A stretch of 5,157 bases of DNA, from assembly GCA_016873525.1 (NCBI GenBank), contig VGXD01000166.1:1-5157 (forward strand), in the 5' to 3' direction. This DNA comes from Nitrospira sp. (GTDB taxonomy: Bacteria > Nitrospirota > Nitrospiria > Nitrospirales > Nitrospiraceae). Shown here piece after piece: positions 1-3,791 of the stretch. A program made the position numbers and the translations under genes. Within the stretch, counting starts at the first letter, position 1. Each line of letters starts with the position of its first letter. The notes under the pieces are model-generated. The model was not told the DNA's origin. It was given only the letters and a program-made list of their open reading frames with translations, and did no database searches.

Positions 1-66
1 GTCTCTCACCGTCAAACCTTTCACGGGTCGGCGCTCTACTTGGTCAGGAGCGGCCGGCCCTTCTTC

Positions 67-279
67 TTACCGATGGACTCGCTGATGGTGGTGAGGGGCA
101 GCTGCCATGCCGCGCTGCCTGGCGTTCAGCCACTCCTCGACCTCCGCCTCAAACCAGCCCACGCTGTTGTCAGAAATGCGGCGCCTCGCCGGGAACCGCC
201 CCTTGCGCTCCAATCTCCAAATCGTCGTATCGGAGAGTCCGGTCATTTCCAGAATGGCGGGTTTCCGCAGAATCTTCAT
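67..279 (-). CDS. AlpA family helix-turn-helix transcriptional regulator / excisionase-like protein
   Basis: A 70-residue protein with the compact MerR-like winged helix-turn-helix of the AlpA family. The helix-turn-helix covers about residues 5-25 (RKPAILEMTGLSDTTIWRL), the wing about 26-42 (KGRFPARRRIS), and the closing helix contains W42, F43 and the EVEEWL segment. AlpA proteins of cryptic prophages and P4-like islands bind near the att or int region and activate integrase or act in excision; that role here is inferred from family and context. The ATG at 279 is preferred to an in-frame ATG at 348 because AGGAG lies six bases upstream and the family normally starts at this point. The last 13 residues (from about M58) form a polar His-rich tail with no recognised domain. 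The gene is separated from the toxin-antitoxin operon by a 250-bp repeat-rich spacer, so it probably has its own promoter. Confidence 0.85.
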   Translation of the reverse strand: MKILRKPAILEMTGLSDTTIWRLERKGRFPARRRISDNSVGWFEAEVEEWLNARQRGMAAAPHHHQRVHR

Positions 280-312
280 CGCTTTCTCCTGCGTTACAGC
301 ACTTGTTTCCTC

Positions 313-322
313 GTTGTACAAC
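313..322. repeat. Perfect 10-bp palindrome in the alpA leader
   Basis: GTTGTACAAC is fully self-complementary and lies 34 bp upstream of the alpA ATG. A short, fully palindromic site in a regulator's leader could be an operator for a dimeric repressor. That is inference; a palindrome of this length can arise by chance. Confidence 0.35.
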
Positions 323-340
323 AATTCGGCCGGATTTGTC

Positions 341-355
341 CTGAACATGGTTCAG
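341..355. repeat. Inverted repeat CTGAAC-ATG-GTTCAG upstream of alpA
   Basis: Perfect 6-bp arms (341-346 and 350-355) are separated by three bases. The geometry fits an operator for a dimeric helix-turn-helix repressor. It lies just downstream of the candidate alpA promoter, where bound protein would block transcription. The assignment as an operator is inference. Confidence 0.4.
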
Positions 356-359
356 TGAA

Positions 360-395
360 AGGCGATTACTACCTAACACAGGCGATTTCCGGTAA
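360..395 (-). promoter_or_regulatory. Candidate alpA promoter overlapped by two AGGCGATT repeats 20 bp apart
   Basis: On the minus strand TTACCG (390-395) is followed after 18 bases by TAGTAA (366-371), a weak sigma-70-like pair reading toward alpA. The octamer AGGCGATT occurs at 380-387, inside the spacer, and again at 360-367, overlapping the -10. The two copies are exactly 20 bp apart, about two helical turns, so a bound protein would sit on one face of the DNA. The repeat is seen directly; the promoter and operator roles are inferred. The hexamers are poor matches to consensus and other starts are possible. Confidence 0.3.
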
Positions 396-451
396 GTTAG
401 CGCGAAATGCCGATCTAGCTTTTTGGTTAGCAAGTAATTCCGCTAGAGGGA

Positions 452-469
452 CGAAGTCTCATGACTTCG
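452..469. repeat. Perfect stem-loop (7-bp arms, TCAT loop) in the spacer between the DUF4926 gene and alpA
   Basis: CGAAGTC and GACTTCG are perfect reverse complements around a four-base loop. The site lies 61 bp past the stop codon of the last gene of the upstream minus-strand operon and upstream of the candidate alpA promoter. It could end that operon's transcript or serve as a binding site. No T-run follows on either strand, so it is not a typical intrinsic terminator. Confidence 0.4.
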
Positions 470-530
470 CGTCCTGATCCGGAAAGTGGCTCGTCAGGCG
501 GGTCAGGGACAGTTTTGTTAAGAATTGTGC

Positions 531-740
531 TTACTTGGTCGTCTCGAATTGGAGGCGCATGACCTGTGCAGCGCGTAGGGATGCCGTCGCGTAGGCACGG
601 CCCATGCCGTCGCTGAACTCGACTTCGAACACGTCGGAGCCGCTCATCTCGACAATCGTCCCCGCTTGGCCCCGTCGAAGCCCCCGATCGGGAATGTCCT
701 CAGTCAGGGCCACGACGTCCAGGAGCTTCAACACGTGCAT
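531..740 (-). CDS. DUF4926 domain-containing small protein
   Basis: A 69-residue protein that matches the DUF4926 family along its whole length. It shows LLDVVAL near the N-terminus (residues 6-12), then LRRGQAGTIVEM (21-32), FEVEFSD (38-44) and the closing SLRAAQVMRL (54-63). The alternating beta-strand pattern suggests an SH3-like small barrel. No biochemical role is established to my knowledge. The gene starts 13 bp after the stop of the antitoxin-like gene on the same strand and is the last gene of the putative int-hic operon. The Shine-Dalgarno is weak (only GAG about 13 bases upstream), which is consistent with translational coupling. It could be one half of an uncharacterised toxin-antitoxin pair with its neighbour, but nothing in the sequence proves this. 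Confidence 0.8.
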   Translation of the reverse strand: MHVLKLLDVVALTEDIPDRGLRRGQAGTIVEMSGSDVFEVEFSDGMGRAYATASLRAAQVMRLQFETTK

Positions 741-753
741 CGTCAGGCGGCTC

Positions 754-972
754 TCAGTGACCCTCTGACGCCCGCCAAGTCCGTAGCCGGCGCATGACTT
801 CTTCGTGCGAGATCACGCGGCCCTCGGCGACATCCTGCAAGCCCTCATCCACCTTCAGCTTGAGGATGAGCGCGTCGATGATGTCGGCCAAGGTCGCCTC
901 GTCGGGCAGGCGATGGATGAGTTCGATTGCCTCCCTCTTGGCTTGCCCAGCGGCATCCCCCGTCAGAGCCAC
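754..972 (-). CDS. Small antitoxin-like protein (72 aa) of the type found beside ParE/RelE or DUF toxins
   Basis: This protein has two predicted helical parts. Residues 11-41 hold an amphipathic region (REAIELIHRLPDEATLADII, then DALILKLK), and residues 43-63 hold EGLQDVAEGRVISHEEVMRRL. The pattern of LPDEAT, a helix, then GL.D...GRVISHEEV resembles small addiction-module antitoxin proteins that often precede RelE/ParE toxins; I recognise the pattern but not a named family. The start is GTG with GAGGAG eight bases upstream, inside the preceding hicA gene. The two genes overlap by 10 bp (963-972). No ParE-type toxin follows; the next gene is DUF4926. It may be an orphan antitoxin or the partner of the DUF4926 protein. 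Confidence 0.7.
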   Translation of the reverse strand: MALTGDAAGQAKREAIELIHRLPDEATLADIIDALILKLKVDEGLQDVAEGRVISHEEVMRRLRTWRASEGH

Positions 973-1190
973 CGTGCCAGCTCCTCGGCGGTCATCCCCG
1001 CCTGGCGCAGAATCGAGCGCATCGTGCCGGCAGGAAGAACCGCCCCCGCGTGGACGGGCACGACGACCAGGCCGCCGCCTTCCTTCCGGAGGTAGTGGTG
1101 GCTGCCGCGGACATGCGTCTCCTTGAATCCGGCACGCTGGAGCGCCTTCAGGACTTCGGTCCCCGTTGCCCTCGGCTGCCGAGGCGTCAG
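963..1190 (-). CDS. hicA: HicA-type toxin (mRNA interferase) with apparent CTG start codon
   Basis: Reading the minus strand from 1190 gives a 75-residue HicA (YcfA-like) protein that ends in TGA at 963. It shows EVLKALQRAGF (residues 12-22), VRGSHHYL with the expected catalytic His31, VVVPVHAG (42-49), then the LPAGTMRSILRQAGM helix (52-66). HicA toxins are small dsRBD-fold ribonucleases that cleave mRNA. The frame has no ATG, GTG or TTG before the domain: the first are GTG at codon 44 and ATG at codon 57, both past the catalytic His. The only plausible start is CTG at 1190, which overlaps the hicB stop as CTGA and has GGAGGT placed seven bases upstream. The rare start may keep toxin output low, or it may be a mutation of an ancestral ATGA junction. 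Family identity is strong; the exact start is inferred. Confidence 0.85.
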   Translation of the reverse strand: MTPRQPRATGTEVLKALQRAGFKETHVRGSHHYLRKEGGGLVVVPVHAGAVLPAGTMRSILRQAGMTAEELARWL

Positions 1191-1420
1191 ACCGCTACCT
1201 CCAGGTCCACGAGTTCGGGATCGGGCACGTCGGGGATCGGGAGCCCTTGTTTGGCCGAAGCTTCGAGGAAGCCGGCAATCGCCTCACGAGTCATGTCCAG
1301 CGCCTCCTGGCGGGTCCTGCCGTAAGTGGACAGGTCTCCGAGCGCCGGGACCTGCGTAACCCAGAGCTTCTCCTCCGTGTCCCAGGCCAGGAGCACCTTG
1401 AATGTGCGGCCGGTCGTCAT
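1187..1420 (-). CDS. hicB: HicB-like antitoxin (77 aa, no DNA-binding domain)
   Basis: A short protein with the partial RNase H-like HicB fold: TFKVLLAWDTEEKLWVTQVP (residues 6-25), the GDLSTYGRTRQEAL turn and helix (28-41), and TREAIAGFLEASAKQGLPIP (44-63). HicB binds and neutralises HicA. The ATG at 1420 is chosen because AGGAGG lies six bases upstream and the fold starts there; longer in-frame starts add only an Arg-rich, low-complexity stretch. The protein ends at DLEVAV without the ribbon-helix-helix or helix-turn-helix domain that many HicB proteins use to autoregulate. Its stop codon overlaps the CTG start of the downstream hicA, so this pair has the order hicB-hicA. The partner assignment rests on adjacency. 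Confidence 0.87.
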   Translation of the reverse strand: MTTGRTFKVLLAWDTEEKLWVTQVPALGDLSTYGRTRQEALDMTREAIAGFLEASAKQGLPIPDVPDPELVDLEVAV

Positions 1421-1442
1421 TTCCGCCCTCCTCCCTGAAATT

Positions 1443-1652
1443 CTACGGCGTCGCCACGTATTCCGCCTTCGCCGTGGGCTCGGGGATCGGCAGGCCATCC
1501 TCCCGGAGTCCTTCCAAGTGCAAGGCCAGCGCCTCGGAAATCAGCTGCCTGACCTCCTCGGGAGTGCTGCCCGTTGCCACGCAGCCGGGTACGTCCGGCA
1601 GGTAGGCGGACCAGTTGTCGCCTGCCTTCTCGATGATCACCAGGTAACTCAT
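1443..1652 (-). CDS. hicB: HicB antitoxin (69 aa, no DNA-binding domain)
   Basis: A compact HicB protein: YLVIIEKAGDNWSAYLPDVP (residues 3-22) followed by GCVATGSTPEEV (23-34), the LISEALALHLEGLREDG helix (37-53) and LPIPEP. The PDVPGCVATGxTxEE signature is typical of the family. The ATG overlaps the stop of the upstream hicA as ATGA, and AAGGAG sits eight bases upstream of the ATG. It lacks a C-terminal DNA-binding domain. It should neutralise the HicA encoded directly upstream. A second, different HicB gene follows after 22 bp. The two antitoxins share the fold and the GLPIP ending but differ widely in sequence, so a recent tandem duplication is unlikely. Confidence 0.92.
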   Translation of the reverse strand: MSYLVIIEKAGDNWSAYLPDVPGCVATGSTPEEVRQLISEALALHLEGLREDGLPIPEPTAKAEYVATP

Positions 1653-1846
1653 GGACGCCTCTCCTTGATCTGCGCCTGTTTTAGCACGCTGGAGAGCGTA
1701 CCTGGCGCCATTTCATCGCTCGGGTGACCGGCCACGGTGACGCGGCCTTTCTTGGTCGGGTGCTTGAACTGGCGGTGACTCCCGCGCTGGGTCACTTCGT
1801 ACCAGCCGTCGGCGCGGATCAACGCGATCACGTCCCGGACCTTCAC
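1649..1846 (-). CDS. hicA: HicA toxin (mRNA interferase)
   Basis: A 65-residue HicA protein: MKVRDVIALIRADGW (1-15), VTQRGSHRQFKHP with catalytic His24, RVTVAGHPSDEMAPGTLSSVLKQA (35-58). It has the full dsRBD-like HicA fold at normal length. The start is GTG, one base overlapping the TAG stop of the integrase (TAGTG), and there is no good Shine-Dalgarno in front. Translation therefore probably depends on ribosomes that terminate on the integrase. Its stop overlaps the next hicB start by four bases (ATGA), the classical hicA-hicB order. The one-base junction with an integrase is unusual: toxin synthesis would follow integrase synthesis unless an internal promoter within the integrase gene exists. 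Confidence 0.93.
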   Translation of the reverse strand: MKVRDVIALIRADGWYEVTQRGSHRQFKHPTKKGRVTVAGHPSDEMAPGTLSSVLKQAQIKERRP

Positions 1847-3093
1847 TATGACCGCCCAGTCTTGGCCCGTGGCGTGAGTCCGGGCCTACGCAGCTCCCGG
1901 ATCTTCCCGGGCTTGCCGGCCAGGATCTTTTCCAGTCGGGTGGCCCACCGATCTAGCGCGTCGCGCTTCTCGGCGTCGTACTCGTAGCGGTCGTAGACGG
2001 CCGTCACGCGGGCCAGGCCCGATTCCGTGAGGCTGGTATGGTTGAGCACCTTGCCCGTCACGAACCGTGGCACCCCGGAATGGCCAAGGCCCGTGGCGAC
2101 GGTCCGGCGCAGGTCATGGGGCCAGAAGTCCACCCCGGACGCGGCGCGGATCTTGTCCACGGGCTTGCTGATGTTCGTGAGCGGCCGGTTGCCGCCGCCG
2201 ATCCGGGACGGGAACACGAGGGGACTGCCCTTGGTTGCCTCCAGCCGATGACGCAATACTGCGACAGCTTGGCCGGATAACGGGACACGATGCGCCTGCT
2301 TGTTCTTCGCGTGCTCGGCCGGAATGGTCCAGACCGCGGCCCCGAAATCCACGTCAGCCCAGCGCATCCGCTCCAGTTCGCCGCGCCGCTGGCCGGTCAG
2401 GAGGGCCAGCCGCAGAATCATGCCCACGGCGCCGGCCTCGCCGCAGGCGCTCCAGACAGCACGGATCTCGCCGTCGGTCAGCACGCGGTCGCGCTCGCGC
2501 TCCTCGCCAGGAGCCTCGATCAGGGCAGCCGGGTTGTGGTCCACTAGCGACCGGCGCATGCCCCACCTGAAAACGCGGCCGATCAGATTCAGGGTGCGAT
2601 TAGCCATCACCGGGGCGCCACGGTCGGCGATTGCTTCGACCAGCGCGATCACGTCGGCCTTGGTCACCTTGTTCGCCTTGCGATGCTTCCAGGCCGGGAG
2701 AACGTCCTTCTCCAAAATGCGCCTCTGCTCGTCGGCCGTGCGGTTCTTGGTCGCGTGCCGGGCCAGGTACTCGGCTACCAGCTCGCCATAAGTGGGCGCG
2801 GCGCGGTCCTGCTGGACGGCCTCGCCCGGATTGGTGCCGCGCTCGGCATCCAGGAGCTTGGCCCGCGCCTGCTCGCGGGCGTCCGCCAGGGTCAAGGCCG
2901 GGTAGGTGCCCAGCGTGAGCCGCCGGAGTAGCTTCTCGCCCTTGACCCGGTACATCACGAACCAGGCCAGCCGCCCGCTCGGCGCGGCCCGCAGCCCGAG
3001 GCCGCTCACCTTCTTGTCGAAGTAGTCGATCCGCCCGCCTTCGGGCAGTTCCAGCCGCTCCAGCCAGCGGGCGGTCATCTCGACCGTGGGCAT
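1846..3093 (-). CDS. Tyrosine recombinase / phage-type integrase (DUF4102 arm-binding N-terminus)
   Basis: A full-length 415-residue integrase. Residues about 5-90 are the Arm-DNA-binding domain (DUF4102: GRIDYFDKKVSGLGLRAAPSG, then LTLGTYPALTLADAR). Residues about 101-195 are the SAM-like core-binding domain. The catalytic domain runs from about 203 to 390 with Arg236 (TGQRRGEL), a Lys at 263 (AKNKQAHRVPL), His326 and Arg329 (HDLRRT), His352 (LNHTS) and the likely nucleophile Tyr367 (VYDRY). All catalytic residues are present, so it is probably active. It should recombine the element into the tRNA-Pro 3' end seen at 3246-3292. The ATG at 3093 has AGAGGG about nine bases upstream. Three TGGGTAACA repeats lie 15-72 bp before the start, as expected for arm-type sites or autoregulation. 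The last 25 residues form a basic tail. The stop overlaps the start of hicA by one base. Confidence 0.96.
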   Translation of the reverse strand: MPTVEMTARWLERLELPEGGRIDYFDKKVSGLGLRAAPSGRLAWFVMYRVKGEKLLRRLTLGTYPALTLADAREQARAKLLDAERGTNPGEAVQQDRAAPTYGELVAEYLARHATKNRTADEQRRILEKDVLPAWKHRKANKVTKADVIALVEAIADRGAPVMANRTLNLIGRVFRWGMRRSLVDHNPAALIEAPGEERERDRVLTDGEIRAVWSACGEAGAVGMILRLALLTGQRRGELERMRWADVDFGAAVWTIPAEHAKNKQAHRVPLSGQAVAVLRHRLEATKGSPLVFPSRIGGGNRPLTNISKPVDKIRAASGVDFWPHDLRRTVATGLGHSGVPRFVTGKVLNHTSLTESGLARVTAVYDRYEYDAEKRDALDRWATRLEKILAGKPGKIRELRRPGLTPRAKTGRS

Positions 3094-3107
3094 CCTGTCG
3101 TCCCTCT

Positions 3108-3165
3108 TTGGGTAACACCTTGGGTAACAAGCCGCCAGAAATGACGTGCAAAGCCGTGGGTAACA
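3108..3165. repeat. Three direct repeats TGGGTAACA: putative integrase arm-type sites
   Basis: Copies are at 3109-3117, 3121-3129 and 3157-3165. The first two extend to TTGGGTAACA (3108-3117 and 3120-3129) and are exactly 12 bp apart. They lie between the integrase start and the tRNA fragment, on the side of the att core expected for arm sites bound by the integrase N-terminal domain. The third copy is inside the nested inverted repeat at 3147-3209. The repeats are seen directly; the binding role is inferred from position and from integrases with this N-terminal domain. They could also mediate repression of the integrase operon, since any promoter must lie nearby. Confidence 0.6.
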
Positions 3166-3209
3166 TTGAAGCAGAAAAAACGGCTTGCTTCAATACTTCC
3201 GGCTTTGCA
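3147..3209. repeat. Nested inverted repeat, 63 nt, between integrase and att site
   Basis: An outer pair of perfect 10-bp arms, TGCAAAGCCG (3147-3156) and CGGCTTTGCA (3200-3209), encloses an inner pair of perfect 9-bp arms, ATTGAAGCA (3165-3173) and TGCTTCAAT (3186-3194). The two share almost the same centre. The internal loops are 8 and 5 nt and the apical loop is 12 nt with an A6 tract on the plus strand. The structure could form as a cruciform, as a folded leader of the integrase mRNA, or as paired half-sites for dimeric regulators such as AlpA/Xis. It has no T-run right after the outer stem, which argues against a simple terminator. Confidence 0.6.
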
Positions 3210-3227
3210 TCCGGTTTCTTTCTTCGT

Positions 3228-3249
3228 CAGGGAATTTCACATTTCCCTG
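3228..3249. repeat. Inverted repeat CAGGGAA-(8)-TTCCCTG at the edge of the tRNA fragment
   Basis: Perfect 7-bp arms at 3228-3234 and 3243-3249 are separated by eight bases. The right arm overlaps the first bases of the tRNA-derived sequence (the anticodon stem CCTGC starts at 3246). The element-side sequence therefore mirrors the edge of the att core. It may be a core-type integrase site, since tyrosine integrases bind inverted core half-sites about 7-8 bp apart. This reading is inference. Confidence 0.45.
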
Positions 3250-3292
3250 CTTTGGGAGCAGGATGTCGTCGGTTCGAATCCGGCCACCTCGA
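3246..3292 (+). tRNA. 3' portion of tRNA-Pro(TGG) without a 5' half; att core of the element
   Basis: The sequence folds as the last 47 nt of a tRNA. It has anticodon stem CCTGC (3246-3250) and GCAGG (3258-3262), a seven-base loop TTTGGGA with anticodon TGG at 3253-3255, and a variable loop at 3263-3267. The T stem and loop GTCGG-TTCGAAT-CCGGC (3268-3284) is followed by the acceptor strand CACCTCG (3285-3291) and discriminator A. CTA follows in place of CCA. Upstream there is no acceptor 5' strand or D arm, so it is not a functional gene. A tRNA 3' portion starting at the anticodon stem, next to an integrase, is the usual att duplication left by tyrosine recombinases. Confidence 0.85.
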
Positions 3293-3310
3293 CTAGGTTT
3301 CAGCGATCCG

Positions 3311-3331
3311 TGGTAGCCATTCTGGTAGCCA
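3311..3331. repeat. Tandem direct repeat TGGTAGCCA x2, 12-bp period, right of the att core
   Basis: Copies at 3311-3319 and 3323-3331 are perfect and exactly 12 bp apart. That is the same period as the TTGGGTAACA pair on the other side of the tRNA fragment. They start only 18 bp beyond the tRNA 3' end. The length, spacing and position suggest arm-type sites of an integrase, perhaps of a second element integrated in tandem at the same tRNA site. The repeat is certain; its function is inferred. Confidence 0.5.
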
Positions 3332-3791
3332 ATCTCTGGGGAATGTGATGGCTGGCGGGTTAGGCCGGGCTGCTTTCGCCAGAACCCGGAAGGGGAGCGG
3401 TATCCGTCCGCTAGCCAGTTCTGCCTTTCGGCCAGACCTTCTCCGAGGCATTCAAAGGCCATGGCCAGGCGCGGCTTCGGGAGCGGATCCATCTGCCCCA
3501 TACGGGGCGCGGATGGGCTGCCTCAGTGTCTCTGGGCAAAGATCAGAGTGGCGGACAACCGGATAAGTGATCCGCGGCAAGAGCCGCGTCGCCGGCAGGA
3601 TGTGTATGAGAAGCTCGCCGGACTCGTGGCGCTGAGGATATGAAACTATCTGTGGCGCCAAACTGCCGTTTGCATTTCGCCCACTGCCAGGGTGCATTTG
3701 CAACAGAAATTTCACAAGCGCCGTAGGTTTCTCGAAAGTTGTCCCCTCGGCCATCCGGCCAGGAGAGGGTCGTAATTGCGTATGCAAGCAG
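3332..3791. other. Gene-free stretch with hairpins between att site and kinase gene
   Basis: No open frame here has a recognisable domain or a convincing ribosome site. Visible structures include CGCGGC-AAGA-GCCGCG (3573-3588), a perfect 6-bp-stem hairpin. There is also an imperfect hairpin with stems CCATC/GATGG and GCCCC/GGGGC around loop ATAC (3489-3516). GTGGCGC occurs twice at about 3626 and 3652. Base composition is mixed. The stretch may be decayed remnants of a mobile element or chromosomal intergenic DNA next to the integration site; I cannot assign a source. Confidence 0.5.
3743..3769 (-). terminator. Possible weak terminator hairpin after the kinase gene
   Basis: On the minus strand, starting 22 bases past the kinase stop, CCCTC and GGCC pair with GGCC and GAGGG around a GGAT loop, with a four-base bulge on the left side. 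The stem is GC-rich and suitably placed, but no T-run follows, so intrinsic termination is doubtful. Confidence 0.25.

Larger units (their letters stand above)
1..3294. mobile_element. Integrase-proximal end of an integrated genomic island or cryptic prophage (left part continues outside the window)
   Basis: Inferred from four linked signs: a tyrosine integrase at 1846-3093, an AlpA-type regulator at 67-279, a block of small toxin-antitoxin genes between them, and a truncated tRNA-Pro 3' portion at 3246-3292 just outside the integrase. The tRNA fragment points away from the integrase. In the usual model of integration into a tRNA 3' end, the element would therefore lie to the left, and the intact tRNA-Pro would sit at its far left end outside the window. 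The left boundary is not visible. No structural phage genes or conjugation genes appear in the window, so phage, ICE and simple island cannot be told apart. Confidence 0.6.

Noticed and set aside
1..24. Possible start of another minus-strand gene (GTG at 24 or at 9, same frame) running off the left edge
   Set aside because: AAAGG lies seven bases before the GTG at 9, but only three to eight codons are visible, too little to support a gene.
40..477. Plus-strand 145-residue frame across alpA and its upstream spacer
   Set aside because: It is antisense to alpA, has no domain, and runs through repeat-rich regulatory DNA.
1421..1498. N-terminal extension of the second hicB to an upstream start
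   Set aside because: The extension is Arg-rich, overlaps the end of the preceding hicB, and a strong AGGAGG sits ideally before the ATG at 1420.
2600..3193. Long minus-strand frame overlapping the integrase N-terminus
   Set aside because: It is a shifted frame of the integrase gene, Arg/Pro/Gly-rich as expected for a GC-rich shadow.
3200..3292. A complete tRNA-Pro gene
   Set aside because: The sequence before 3246 contains neither a 5' acceptor strand complementary to CACCTCG nor a D arm, so only the 3' portion is present.
3190..3501. Minus-strand 103-residue open frame containing GGRIRTDDILLPKQ
   Set aside because: It is the antisense translation of the tRNA-Pro fragment, a well-known source of spurious protein annotations; the rest has no domain.
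3599..3607. GATGTGTAT followed by similar bases, resembling part of the Tn5 mosaic end
   Set aside because: Only about two thirds of the 19-bp end matches, there is no partner end and no transposase nearby; likely chance.
3461..3643. Plus-strand 60-residue open frame in the gene-free stretch
   Set aside because: The Shine-Dalgarno-like AAAGG is only two bases from the ATG and the protein resembles nothing I know.
3452..3787. Minus-strand 111-residue open frame just downstream of the kinase
   Set aside because: It begins at TTG without a ribosome site and has a Pro/Arg-rich composition with no recognisable fold; probably non-coding.
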